64,000 bases of DNA from Phormidium tenue FACHB-886 (GTDB lineage Bacteria > Cyanobacteriota > Cyanobacteriia > Elainellales > Elainellaceae): assembly GCF_014764505.1 (NCBI RefSeq), contig NZ_JACXWX010000001.1, positions 620,001 to 684,000 on the forward strand, read 5' to 3'. This document shows, piece by piece, positions 1-8,880 of the stretch. Every line of letters starts with the position of its first letter. Position 1 is the stretch's first letter. The notes beneath the pieces were generated by a model. It was not told the origin of the DNA, made no database searches, and saw only the letters and a list, made by a program, of their open reading frames with translations. Made by a program: the position numbers and the translations under genes.

Positions 1-739
<739 letters not shown>

Positions 740-779
740 CTAATTGAGTGAGCTGGCAGGTGTGAATCTTGACAGAGCT

Positions 780-1319
780 CTACGGATGCCACTTGAGAGA
801 ACAGCCGACGGCACTGGTGAAATTTGTTTTGATTGGCTGCCCTGCTAGCAAATCAGCAATTGCATTACGCAGGTAAGCCTGCTGGACTGCTTCTGGTGCT
901 TGAGGGCTGTCATCAATTGCGCCTATGTAGCGCACAACACCTGCTTGGTCGATTAGAAATGCCTCGGGGGTGTGACTTGCACTAAAGCTGCGGGCGACAT
1001 CTTGGGTGACATCCCGCAAATAAGGAAAATTGAGCGCCTGAGTTGCCGCAAATTCTTTCATCTTCTCGTAGCTGTCTTCTGGATGGCGCTGGTCATCGTT
1101 GGCGTTAATGCCAATGAGTGTGAAGCCCTGACTCTGAAACTCAGCCTGGATCTGCTTGAGGCGATCGAGATAAAGCCTCACAAAAGGGCAATGATTGCAC
1201 ATAATGATTACGCCCACTGCCCGGTACTGCTCCAGGTAGCGTGTGAGATGATGCACCGAACCATCTGCACCGGGAAGCTCAAAATCTGGGGCATAGCTGC
1301 CAATTTTTGTTCCTGTCAT
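780..1319 (-). CDS. Thioredoxin-fold protein of the AhpC/TSA-like family
   Basis: About 179 residues. The start is placed at the ATG at 1319 (MTGTKIGSYAPDFELPG) rather than the GTG three codons upstream. APDFELPG is the typical peroxiredoxin-like opening, and the motif CNHCPFV about 40 residues in gives two cysteines in a CxxC arrangement like thioredoxin. ASHTPEAFLID contains the expected cis-proline region. It probably acts as a cytoplasmic thiol-disulfide or peroxide-handling protein. No signal peptide is visible. The family is common in cyanobacteria and usually annotated only as 'thioredoxin family protein', so substrate is unknown. Confidence 0.88.
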   Translation of the reverse strand: MTGTKIGSYAPDFELPGADGSVHHLTRYLEQYRAVGVIIMCNHCPFVRLYLDRLKQIQAEFQSQGFTLIGINANDDQRHPEDSYEKMKEFAATQALNFPYLRDVTQDVARSFSASHTPEAFLIDQAGVVRYIGAIDDSPQAPEAVQQAYLRNAIADLLAGQPIKTNFTSAVGCSLKWHP

Positions 1320-1451
1320 AACTAGCACATCCGCTTTAGCAGGAAAGTGACCGCAGTAAGCTACGGTTTTCGCCCTTTAGGATAGCGTAGAAGTCAGGTC
1401 ATCTACAGCTAAAGTGATTTTGCTCTCTTACGAGATGTCCGAAAAGAGTAT

Positions 1452-1629
1452 TTTCAAGCGTTGAGTTGTTCAGCCCCCCTAAATCCTCCTGTTCTTCGAG
1501 AAGGCAGAGCCTCTGCAAAGGAGGACCATGAACAGTTTGGTTCCCCCTTTTTCAGGCTTTGTCTTTTTAGAAGTAGGGGTGATCCGCAGCCTCAAGGTGT
1601 AAAAAGTAACTTCTTAGACGTCCTCTCCC
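1452..1629. repeat. Dispersed CCCCCTAAAT-type intergenic repeat, copy A
   Basis: Lies in the 1320-1727 gap, where I see no gene. It aligns with 7319-7462 over several blocks in the same order: a GTTGTTC block then CCCCCTAAAT, a GAAC..TTGGTTCCCC-like block, a GGG..GATC.GC block, and the tail GTAAAAAGTAACTTYTTAGA. Copy A is longer because of an inner insertion holding the small palindrome GCAGAGCCTCTGC. CCCCCTAAAT-starting palindromic repeats are a recurrent class of cyanobacterial intergenic elements; this copy looks decayed. Confidence 0.6.
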
Positions 1630-1727
1630 ATCCGATCGCCTCTATCCTGCGTATTTCAAGTAGAGTCAATTGATGAATCGGCAATGCGATCGCAGTCCCT
1701 GCCCCGGTTCGCCGTGTCACTTATTCG

Positions 1728-2333
1728 ATGCCCACAATGGACTCAAATCCCCCCGCTCTTGGAGCGAACATTACACCTCTGACTGCGGATCTGCCAGATC
1801 TTGATTTGTTCAATGCCCTTCAGAATGGTCAAGTCCAAGCGCTTTCGCTGCTGTACGATCGCTACGCTCGGCTAGTTTACAGCCTAGCTTTCAAGGTATT
1901 GGCAAATGCCGAAGAAGCTGAAGATGTTGTGCAGGATATCTTCCTAACGCTCTGGCAGCGCAACACCTACAATCCGTCTCGCGGCTCTTTGAGCAGCTTT
2001 CTAACAACTATGACCCGCTCTCGTGCCATTGATAAACTGCGATCGCGAGGGACGCGCTATCGATCTTTGCAGCGGTGGGCAGGTATGAACCGCAGTGAAA
2101 CTGATGCTGCCACTCCCCTAGAGCAAGTTTCGATGGGTGAACGAGCGCAGCTCATCCTCACTGCCCTAGAGCAACTGCCACCTAATGAACGACGGGTGCT
2201 GGAAATTGGCTACTACGAGGGGTTGAGCCAATCTGAGATCGCTAAACGACTAGAGATTCCACTAGGCACAGTCAAAACTCGATCGCGCCAAGGATTGCTG
2301 AAACTGCGGCAAGCCCTACAGGACCATGTTTGA
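1728..2333 (+). CDS. ECF-type (group 3/4) RNA polymerase sigma factor
   Basis: A 201-residue sigma-70 family factor. Sigma region 2 spans about 41-105 with the core-binding DIFLTLW (70-76) and a VVQD segment before it. Region 4 spans about 145-195 with the helix-turn-helix LSQSEIAKRLEIPLGTVKTR. There are no regions 1 or 3, as expected for ECF factors. The next gene, 87 bp downstream on the same strand, encodes an RskA-type anti-sigma factor, so the pair should be a membrane-controlled stress-response switch of the SigK/RskA type. Two in-frame ATGs (1728 and 1737) are possible; neither has a clear ribosome-binding site. The target promoters are unknown. Confidence 0.93.
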   Translation: MPTMDSNPPALGANITPLTADLPDLDLFNALQNGQVQALSLLYDRYARLVYSLAFKVLANAEEAEDVVQDIFLTLWQRNTYNPSRGSLSSFLTTMTRSRAIDKLRSRGTRYRSLQRWAGMNRSETDAATPLEQVSMGERAQLILTALEQLPPNERRVLEIGYYEGLSQSEIAKRLEIPLGTVKTRSRQGLLKLRQALQDHV

Positions 2334-2368
2334 GGTGAGGGATAAGTCCCATAGCTGAAATTTAAGCT

Positions 2369-2420
2369 CTCTATACTCTTCCACTCCCCCCCCTCCTACT
2401 TCCCCCTCTCACTTCCTACT
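2369..2420 (+). promoter_or_regulatory. Pyrimidine-rich leader before the anti-sigma gene
   Basis: The roughly 50 bases before the ATG at 2421 are almost all C and T. They contain CCTCCT, which equals the anti-Shine-Dalgarno sequence instead of its complement, and no purine-rich ribosome-binding site. The tract looks like a run of imperfect ACTTCCCCC-type repeats. It separates the sigma and anti-sigma cistrons and may lower or alter translation of the second one; that role is inference. Confidence 0.45.
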
Positions 2421-3245
2421 ATGACTCGATCGCCTCTCCCTGACCACTGGCAAGAACTCCTCGCGGGCTATACTTTGGGCGACCTCAGCCCTGAAGAAAC
2501 AGAAACGGTGCAGCATCTTCTAGTTACTCACCCAGAACTAGTTGCAGAAGCCGAGCGTCTGCAAGAGGTGTTGGGCTTGATGGCTTATGCCCTACCCGGA
2601 CAGGAACCATCGCTGCTGTTAAAAGAGAAGATTTTGGGAATTGCCCAGACAACCCCTCAGCTTGCTGAGGCGGCACCTGAAACTGCAGCAAGCAACCCAG
2701 CCGACACGTCCAATTCTAGCGGCAGCCTAACGGAGCTAGGACGTTCTCGACGCTTTGCTCAGCCTGGTTCTAAGCGCAGATCGAGAACATCATTCTGGGG
2801 GCTAAGTGCAATCGCCGCCGCTGCTTTGGTTGCGCTGGGCGTGGACAATTACCGCTTGCGGCAAGATGCCCAGGAAGCTAGATCAATTATTGCCGCACTC
2901 CAGCAGCGAGGGACGCTGACCTACGCGCTGGAGGGGACAGCGCAAGCTAACAATGCTTCTGGCAGCGTCATGGTAGCGGAAGGACAGCAGGTGATCATGG
3001 TGGTGAAAGATTTACCCGTGTTGCCCTCAGGTCAGGTTTATCGGCTTTGGGCAATGCCGCCCTCGGGAAAAGATCCCACCTTTTGCGGTCAGTTCAACGC
3101 CAGTGAGGCAGGTTCCACCAATACGCAATGGCTTGCGCCTGCATCAGCCTGTCAGTCTACAACAGTACAAATGTTGATTACGATCGAAAACGCGCTCGAT
3201 CCACCTGTACCCAAGGGGTCGTTGGTTATGAAGAGCCGCGTCTAG
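2421..3245 (+). CDS. RskA-type transmembrane anti-sigma factor
   Basis: 274 residues in three parts. The cytoplasmic N-terminal part (about 1-70, HWQELLAGYTLGDLSPEE...) resembles anti-sigma domains that clamp ECF factors. After a Ser/Ala-rich linker there is a single membrane helix at about 124-142, preceded by a basic stretch (KRRSR), giving an N-in topology. The C-terminal part (about 160-274), with LPVLPSGQVYRLWAMPPSGK, is the extracytoplasmic RskA/anti-sigma-K domain. It should sequester the upstream ECF factor and release it after proteolysis. The family is clear; the signal cannot be read from sequence. Confidence 0.88.
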   Translation: MTRSPLPDHWQELLAGYTLGDLSPEETETVQHLLVTHPELVAEAERLQEVLGLMAYALPGQEPSLLLKEKILGIAQTTPQLAEAAPETAASNPADTSNSSGSLTELGRSRRFAQPGSKRRSRTSFWGLSAIAAAALVALGVDNYRLRQDAQEARSIIAALQQRGTLTYALEGTAQANNASGSVMVAEGQQVIMVVKDLPVLPSGQVYRLWAMPPSGKDPTFCGQFNASEAGSTNTQWLAPASACQSTTVQMLITIENALDPPVPKGSLVMKSRV

Positions 3246-3270
3246 AAGCCCAATGCTAGTTTGACTACCT

Positions 3271-4242
3271 TCAGCGTGCCGCCGCAGGTATGCGATCGCG
3301 TCCATGTGCCGTTTCAAAGTCAATCACTGGACCGACTGGAACAATTCGTGTTGGGTTGACCTTGGGGTGGCTCTTATAGTAGTGCAGCTTGATATGGTCT
3401 AGGTTGCAGGTGTCTTTCACGCCAGGAAGCTGATAGATGTCGCGCAGATAACCCCAAAGGTTGGGATAATCCACAATTCGTCTTAAGTTGCACTTGAAAT
3501 GCACGTAGTAGACAGCATCAAAGCGGAACAGCGTTGTAAAGAGGCAAATATCTGCTTCAGTTAGCCGATCGCCACAGAGATAGCGCTGTTTCCCTAAAAC
3601 GGCTTCCCAGTGGTCAAGCGCATCAAACAGCTCGCCCACAGCTGTTTCATAAGCAGCTTGCTGAGTAGCAAAGCCCGCTCGATAAACGCCGTTGTTGATC
3701 GGCTGGTAAATTGCGTCGATCGTTTCATCGATCAGGGTTTGCAGATCTGCTGGGCACAGGTCAAAATCATTGGCGATCTCCCCAAACTCCGTATCCAGCA
3801 TGCGAATGATCTCGCGGGACTCGTTATTAACAATTGCTTTGGTGTGTTTGTCCCATAGAATCGGCACAGTGACTCGTCCGCTGTACTGCGGCTCAACCAG
3901 CGTGTAGATTTGCCAGAGCGCCTGAGTATGATTCACCGAATCGGGAATGCTGCCCGGCGCATCGGAAAATTCCCAGCCCTGATCCTCAATTACCGGATCG
4001 ACGATGGACACTGAAATAGCATCAGCCAATCCTTTGAGCTGGCGCATAATCAGCGTTCGCTGTGCCCAAGGGCAGGCAAGCGAGACATAAAGATGGTAGC
4101 GATCAGCTTCCGGTGTGAACTCGCTGCCCTCTGCCTTGATCCAGCTGCGGAAGGTAGTGGAAGGGCGAACAAATTGCCCTTTATCGTCCTCCTGCTCCCG
4201 TTCTGAGACCCATTTGCCGTCTTTCAGTAAGCCTAAGCCCAT
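3271..4242 (-). CDS. Glutathionyl-hydroquinone reductase (Xi-class glutathione S-transferase)
   Basis: 323 residues, ATG at 4242. The N-terminal thioredoxin-like domain carries the Xi-class signature LACPWAQRTLIMRQLKG with catalytic Cys57 in CPWA. The middle contains VPILWDKHTKAIVNNESREI, and the C-terminal all-helical domain includes LCGDRLTEADICLFTTLFRFD. This matches the YqjG/ECM4 family, which removes glutathione from glutathionyl-hydroquinones. The length is normal. It is a single cytoplasmic gene with its own spacer on both sides, and no operon partner is evident. Confidence 0.93.
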   Translation of the reverse strand: MGLGLLKDGKWVSEREQEDDKGQFVRPSTTFRSWIKAEGSEFTPEADRYHLYVSLACPWAQRTLIMRQLKGLADAISVSIVDPVIEDQGWEFSDAPGSIPDSVNHTQALWQIYTLVEPQYSGRVTVPILWDKHTKAIVNNESREIIRMLDTEFGEIANDFDLCPADLQTLIDETIDAIYQPINNGVYRAGFATQQAAYETAVGELFDALDHWEAVLGKQRYLCGDRLTEADICLFTTLFRFDAVYYVHFKCNLRRIVDYPNLWGYLRDIYQLPGVKDTCNLDHIKLHYYKSHPKVNPTRIVPVGPVIDFETAHGRDRIPAAAR

Positions 4243-4370
4243 GTGTTTCTCCCTGCCGTTCTTCTTTACGGTAGCGGCTGTGCGGAAAAGCTAATTCTAT
4301 CTAGAGTTCTATCGCATCTCGTCTAAATCAGCATTACCAGTAAGCAGAACTACCCTCTAGCCAAAGACTA

Positions 4371-5090
4371 TCAGCGCTCAGTCCGCTGCCGCAAGATGAA
4401 TTCTGCGATCGCCAGATCGACAGGGGTTGTCACTTTCAAGTTTGTTTCCTCTCCCGCCACAATTTTCACGGGTAAGCCACATTGCTCAAATAGAGCGGCA
4501 TCATCGGTAACTTCCCATCCCGCTTGAATTCCTTGCTCATGGCATTGCAACAGCGATTCAACCGCAAAGCCCTGCGGCGTTTGGGCTGCCCAAAGTTGAC
4601 TGCGATCGGGCGTATGTTCAATCAAGCTTTCAGCATTCACAACTTTAATAGTGTCTTTCACAGGCACGGCGGCAATTAAGCCAGCACAGTCTGCAAGGGC
4701 AGCTGCACAGCGATCGAACAAGTCGGGCGTGGCAAGGCAGCGAGCGCCATCGTGAATTAGCACGCGGCTGGCAATGGGCGGTAGAGCTTTCAGACCACAG
4801 TAAACCGATTCTTGGCGGGTTGCGCCACCCGAAATAAACTGAACGGACTCCAGCAGGTCTAATTCAGCGGCAATTGCTTTAAAGTCATCCCAATCATAGG
4901 GCTGCCCAATGATGCCGATCCAGGCGATCGAGCGGGACTGTTTTGCTGCTAGCAGCGTCCAAGCGAGAATTGGCTTTCCCAGAAGCGGCAGCAGAAGTTT
5001 GTTGCGATCGCTGCCCATCCGTCGCCCTGATCCGGCGGCTGGAATCAATAAATACACCTTCTCCCCTAGCTCCTGATCCACTGTCGTCAC
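4371..5090 (-). CDS. ispD: 2-C-methyl-D-erythritol 4-phosphate cytidylyltransferase
   Basis: Forms CDP-ME from MEP and CTP in the plastid-type isoprenoid (MEP) pathway that feeds carotenoids, chlorophyll phytyl chains and quinones. It shows the nucleotide-binding motif LLIPAAGSGRRMG with the downstream Lys (RNKLLLPLLGKPILAWTL), VLIHDGARCLATPDLF and ALFEQCGLPVKIVAGEETN. I place the start at the GTG at 5090, giving 239 residues; a TTG at 5114 and a GTG at 5081 are also in frame and the ribosome-binding site does not decide. The gene follows an anticodon-binding-domain gene by 42 bp on the same strand, so they are probably cotranscribed. Confidence 0.95.
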   Translation of the reverse strand: MTTVDQELGEKVYLLIPAAGSGRRMGSDRNKLLLPLLGKPILAWTLLAAKQSRSIAWIGIIGQPYDWDDFKAIAAELDLLESVQFISGGATRQESVYCGLKALPPIASRVLIHDGARCLATPDLFDRCAAALADCAGLIAAVPVKDTIKVVNAESLIEHTPDRSQLWAAQTPQGFAVESLLQCHEQGIQAGWEVTDDAALFEQCGLPVKIVAGEETNLKVTTPVDLAIAEFILRQRTER

Positions 5091-5132
5091 TCTACCGTAA
5101 AGTTGCCCCCTCAAATTGCCCGTGGCTGCTGG

Positions 5133-6197
5133 CTATAGCTCTGCCGGCGCCTCGATCCCCATTCCTCTCAGCAGCAATTGCATCAATCTTTGCGTGATTA
5201 AGACCAAGCCCAACCGCACCTGAGCAAGCGGCAAATCGTCTCTCACTGTTCCCCAAATGGGATGGGCAGCATAAAAGGATTGGAAATCTTGGCTAAGGCG
5301 GTGGGCAAGCTTGCTGTATTGCTTGGGGCAATGATCTGTCTGTAGATCAGGTAAATCAAGATCAGGTAGATCAGCAAGTCTGTCTAGGACATTGACGATC
5401 TGTGAGACGAGCTGTAGCTCGGCGGGGTGCTGGCAGCGGAGGCGGGAGCGATCGTCTTGCCAGGGCAAAAGGAGTGGATCAAGCACAGCTAAATTTGAGC
5501 GTGAGACAGCACATTTAGCAATATCAAGCTGAATCAGTCCAGTTTGGTTTGCTAAATACAACAAGGAACAGCAGCGAGCATGGGTATACAGAAACGAAAA
5601 TATACTGGTAGAATTACTGAGATCAGAGGCAAGGTTAGAAAACTGCCCAATTCTATTTGCCTCCAATACAGGGAAACTACCATCGTGCAGTTGCTGATCG
5701 ATCAGGGCTTGTAGCCAAATTGCTACACCGCGATCGGTTAGCTCTAGGTAAACCCAACCTGGTTCAGCCGTCTGAACCTGACAATTTTGCCAAACCAGGG
5801 CTGACAAATTAGGGCTTTCTGAGGCTAAATCGGCAGCGGCTAGATCAGCTAGCCGCTCAACAACGATCTGGGCAATTTCTATTTGCATTCTCTTGATTGA
5901 AGCAGTATCAAGTGCGTTTCCCAGACGGCTAGCCTCCATTTGGAGCTGACGAGCTAAGCGAAACGCGATCGCCGAAACGTAGCGAATTGGGCTGGACTGC
6001 TTGAATCGATTCAGGGAAATTTCGGAAGGGGAAATTGCTAAGGGCTGTTTAATAGATACAGCACCAATAGAAGCAGTAAGTGGAGCTACCTGTCCCCCAG
6101 GTAGCAGCTCTTGCTGTAATTGCAGTGCTTTTTGTAGCCTACGAACTAGTAGTGACCGAATTGACAGCGTTAGGATGGACAAGGATGACAAACTCAC
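5133..6197 (-). CDS. Stand-alone DALR (ArgRS-like) anticodon-binding-domain protein
   Basis: 354 residues if translation begins at the GTG at 6197; internal starts are possible. The last 100 residues (PKQYSKLAHRLSQDFQSF, then LAQVRLGLVLITQRLMQLLL, ending LLRGMGIEAPAEL) resemble the C-terminal anticodon-binding helices of arginyl-tRNA synthetase. Residues about 210-275, with LLYLANQTGLI, also resemble the start of a DALR domain. The HIGH and KMSKS catalytic motifs and the Rossmann domain are absent, so it cannot aminoacylate. The N-terminal 200 residues are not recognised. Annotated cyanobacterial homologues exist as 'DALR anticodon-binding domain-containing protein'. It may bind tRNA-Arg or a tRNA-like RNA; that is inference. 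Confidence 0.75.
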   Translation of the reverse strand: MSLSSLSILTLSIRSLLVRRLQKALQLQQELLPGGQVAPLTASIGAVSIKQPLAISPSEISLNRFKQSSPIRYVSAIAFRLARQLQMEASRLGNALDTASIKRMQIEIAQIVVERLADLAAADLASESPNLSALVWQNCQVQTAEPGWVYLELTDRGVAIWLQALIDQQLHDGSFPVLEANRIGQFSNLASDLSNSTSIFSFLYTHARCCSLLYLANQTGLIQLDIAKCAVSRSNLAVLDPLLLPWQDDRSRLRCQHPAELQLVSQIVNVLDRLADLPDLDLPDLQTDHCPKQYSKLAHRLSQDFQSFYAAHPIWGTVRDDLPLAQVRLGLVLITQRLMQLLLRGMGIEAPAEL

Positions 6198-6458
6198 TAA
6201 GATGCTTATACTGTCGTCTGAACTAAATTTTTAATTTGGCTCAATTCCTATAGGGTTTGGGGCTAAATAATTTTTACAGGTAGAATGAGCTTCTGTAAAA
6301 GCAGGCTGGTTAGTAGTCTTTTGGTTTCAAAGTTCACACAAAGCCAGCAGTTTCCGTATTTCTCTCTACACTATGAAGAAAGTGTAAGGTTAAGCTGATT
6401 CTACGCTGTGAGTTGATTTAATCCATCCATTGAGTCAACCTCACGAGTGCAGCTCACT

Positions 6459-6509
6459 ACTCAGTGAATTCCACTGCTCAGTGAAGATCGCTGCTCAGTG
6501 AAAATCACT
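6459..6509. repeat. Three tandem 17-bp dyads upstream of the Crp-family gene
   Basis: Units at 6459-6475, 6476-6492 and 6493-6509 read RCTCAGTGAANNTCRCT in exact 17-bp register; unit 2 deviates by one base. Each unit holds an inverted pair AGTGA-N3-TCACT, perfect in unit 3 and imperfect in units 1 and 2. The array ends 70 bp before the likely start of the downstream regulator. Its symmetry and position suggest protein-binding sites, possibly for autoregulation. The rest of the 6198-6579 gap shows no gene. Confidence 0.7.
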
Positions 6510-6579
6510 AAGCCAGTCAGCTACCCCACTACTCCCGGTGCAGAGTTTCCCATCGCTACTGACTTCAAGAGCTGCCCCT

Positions 6580-7284
6580 ATGTTTTCAGCGTCATCACAA
6601 CCCGAAAGTGCTCGTCCTTTCCTGACTTGGCAAAGAATTTTAGATTGGGCGCAAGAGCATTATCGCTATCGCACATTCAGTAAAGATGAGAAAATCCCTA
6701 CGCGAGCAGGTCTACTTTATTTAGTCCAGCGTGGTGCGGTTCGGCTGGTTGGTGAAGCGCAGGTTAGCGCCACGCCCAACAGCGCGCGCGCTCCCAGAAT
6801 CAATTCAGAAGAAGCATTTCTCGGGTTTGTTGGAGCAGGGCAGCCCTTTGAAATTGTGGCGCAGTCACCGTTCATGCTGCAAAGCTTTGCACATGTTGAT
6901 CAAACCGCAGTGATCTGGCTATATTGGCACGATCTCGACAACTGGCCGCATTTTCGCCGCGAGGTACTCGATGCCTTCCGCTACCAGCACCAGCGCAAAC
7001 TTTTGTGGCTGAGTACGCTGGGGCAACGCCGGACGATCGATCGCCTCCTTGGCTTCCTGACGCTGCTGATTGAAGAATTTGGCGAACCCTGCGAAGAAGG
7101 CTATTGTCTGCCTTGGTCGCTAACGCATGCGCAAATTGGCAGCGCTATCGGCTCTACTCGGGTCACCGTGACCCGCTTAATGGGTAAGCTGCGTCAGCGG
7201 GGGTTGATTCGTACCTATAGTGATAATTTGCTCTGTTTACCTGCTGAATCGATCGTTCGCCAAAACCCTAGTCAAATCAGCTAG
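6580..7284 (+). CDS. Crp/Fnr-family transcription regulator, NtcA-like
   Basis: I use the ATG at 6580 (MFSASSQPESARPFL), giving 234 residues; an ATG-less longer frame extends upstream to 6538. The C-terminal helix-turn-helix (LTHAQIGSAIGSTRVTVTRLMGKLRQRGLI) closely resembles that of NtcA, the global nitrogen regulator of cyanobacteria, including the GSTRVTVTRL recognition helix. The segment before it (RTIDRLLGFLTLLIEEFGEPCEEG) also matches NtcA-type proteins. The N-terminal effector domain is much more divergent and lacks the usual Crp cyclic-nucleotide motif. It is therefore an NtcA paralogue rather than NtcA itself. Its DNA target may resemble the NtcA half-sites, but the ligand is unknown. 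Confidence 0.85.
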   Translation: MFSASSQPESARPFLTWQRILDWAQEHYRYRTFSKDEKIPTRAGLLYLVQRGAVRLVGEAQVSATPNSARAPRINSEEAFLGFVGAGQPFEIVAQSPFMLQSFAHVDQTAVIWLYWHDLDNWPHFRREVLDAFRYQHQRKLLWLSTLGQRRTIDRLLGFLTLLIEEFGEPCEEGYCLPWSLTHAQIGSAIGSTRVTVTRLMGKLRQRGLIRTYSDNLLCLPAESIVRQNPSQIS

Positions 7285-7318
7285 CACGTTTGAATAGCCT
7301 CCTAATCCTGAGAGATTT

Positions 7319-7462
7319 CTTCAACGCTACGTTGTTCGATCCCCCTAAATTTTCCTGATAAAGGGCAGCTTTGAACGGCTCGGTTTCCCCTTTTCTATAG
7401 GAGGGGCTAGAGGAGATCTGCAACCTTAAGCAGTAAAAAGTAACTTTTTAGAGGTTCTCTTA
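7319..7462. repeat. Dispersed CCCCCTAAAT-type intergenic repeat, copy B
   Basis: Partner of the repeat at 1452-1629, in the same orientation. It starts near TTCAACGCT..GTTGTTCGATCCCCCTAAAT and ends with AGTAAAAAGTAACTTTTTAGAGG. The two ends are roughly inverted (ATCCCCCTAAAT against TAGAGGAGAT), as in small MITE-like or palindromic elements. It lies downstream of the Crp-family gene. Confidence 0.6.
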
Positions 7463-7473
7463 CTTAGAGGACC

Positions 7474-7508
7474 TTTTGGAGAGCCGTGCTCTGCACGGCT
7501 CTCCAAAA
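7474..7508. terminator. Perfect 16-bp hairpin between convergent genes
   Basis: TTTTGGAGAGCCGTGC pairs with GCACGGCTCTCCAAAA around the loop TCT. The stem is flanked by A/T runs on both sides, so it can end transcripts of the Crp-family gene (+) and of the PstS-like gene (-). Confidence 0.8.
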
Positions 7509-7555
7509 AATATTTAGCTGCAAGCAAGCGCAAACGCTGGAAAACCGTCCTACTG

Positions 7556-8635
7556 TTAACGGATTCGAATGAATCCGGCTTTGCTCAACAGCGATTGCCC
7601 TTGTTCAGACAGCAGCAGGTTCGCATAGGCTTCTCCTGCCTGCTGGTCAGCCTGCCCGTTTTGTTTAACGATCACAAACAGCCTGCGCGTTAGAGGATAT
7701 TGCCCGCTTTGCAGCGCGTCTGCATCAAGCTGAGTGCGGTTCTGCGCTGAGCACTCTGCTGCCGGAACGGACGGTTCCTGGTAAGGTGCAACAAGCTCTG
7801 TGGATTGTCGTCCCAGCGCCAGGGGTTGAACCCCGCACTGCCCCACCACTTCTGGAGCAGAGGCGTAGTAGATGCCGCCGGGATTGGTAGCCACTGCCTG
7901 CAAGGCTTCCGTAGTGGTGTTGATGTATTGCACAGTGGCATCAAAGCCCGCGCCACCCAAAACATTCTCCACAAAAAATTCTACAGTGCCGCCATCTGCT
8001 GGACGGCGTGAGTAAGGGACGATCGGCACATCTGCGCCGCCAACTTGGTTCCAGTTGGTGATCTGGCCGGTGTAGATGCCTTTGAGCTGGTCGATCGTCA
8101 GTCCGGGCAGGTTCAAGCCAGGATGGACGGCAACGGCAATCCCCTCTAGCGCTACTGGAATTTCTTTGAGCGTAAAGCCGCGCGTTTGGGCAGCTTGGTA
8201 CTCTTCTGGCTTCAGCGATCGAGAAGACTGAGCAATGGAAAGCTGATTGTTGAGCAACATGCGGATGCCCATGGAGGAGCCAGGCGAACCGGTCGCAGGC
8301 TGTGTATAGCGCAGCCGAAACCCACTCCAAGCAGATTGAATTTGGGGATCAACCTGCCCACGAATTGGAGCCCAGCTAGTGCTGCCGCCATAGTTGAACA
8401 ATCCAGACGGCACATTTTCAACTTCGGCAAAGGTTTGGGCGGTTTGCCCGGCTGATTGGGTGGCGGCTGCCGGAGAAGAATTAGTTACCGGAGGAGAGAC
8501 ACTGGGTGAAGCTCCACCACCAAAATTGCCGATGCTGAAATCCGATTGCCTCAGCCACCACAATCCGCCGCCAATTAAACCCAGTGTGACCAACAGCGAC
8601 ACAATTAGCGCAGGCGCATCATTTTTTTGAGCCAT
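7556..8635 (-). CDS. PstS-like phosphate-type solute-binding protein, membrane anchored
   Basis: 359 residues. The N-terminus (ALIVSLLVTLGLIGGGLWWL) is a single hydrophobic anchor, followed by a Ser/Pro/Ala-rich linker to about residue 75. The remainder is a PBP-like domain: VPSGLFNYGGSTSWAPIR (ligand loop), LSIAQSSRSLKPEE, EGIAVAVHPG, LKGIYTGQITNWNQVGG and a YPLTRRLFVIVK strand, as in PstS/SphX proteins. There is no lipobox. No pstC, pstA or pstB lies in the window. The N-terminal anchor is nearly the same as that of the next upstream gene, and both follow a Ser/Thr kinase on the same strand. It may therefore be a sensor or scavenger rather than a transporter subunit. Confidence 0.85.
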   Translation of the reverse strand: MAQKNDAPALIVSLLVTLGLIGGGLWWLRQSDFSIGNFGGGASPSVSPPVTNSSPAAATQSAGQTAQTFAEVENVPSGLFNYGGSTSWAPIRGQVDPQIQSAWSGFRLRYTQPATGSPGSSMGIRMLLNNQLSIAQSSRSLKPEEYQAAQTRGFTLKEIPVALEGIAVAVHPGLNLPGLTIDQLKGIYTGQITNWNQVGGADVPIVPYSRRPADGGTVEFFVENVLGGAGFDATVQYINTTTEALQAVATNPGGIYYASAPEVVGQCGVQPLALGRQSTELVAPYQEPSVPAAECSAQNRTQLDADALQSGQYPLTRRLFVIVKQNGQADQQAGEAYANLLLSEQGQSLLSKAGFIRIR

Positions 8636-8880
8636 AAATTTGCTGCGGCAGGAAAAATGCAGAATTGAAACAAGTATTTCTAATGAACAGATTCTTCAGG
8701 ACAACAATCGATTCCGCAAGCTTCTAGATAACATGCCGCTATCTTGAACCAACTTGATCTCTGCAGCTTGATCTAGCGACTAAGCGCTTGAAATTAGGCT
8801 TTGGCAACATTGCAGCGCATCGAGAAAACTGCCAAAACCTGCCAAAAATTTATTTTCAGAAGAACTACGTTAGGTTGCAC

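Noticed and set aside
7561-7578. GGATTCGAATGAATCC as a tRNA T-arm
   Set aside because: No acceptor or anticodon arms; it is inside the PstS-like gene's C-terminus.
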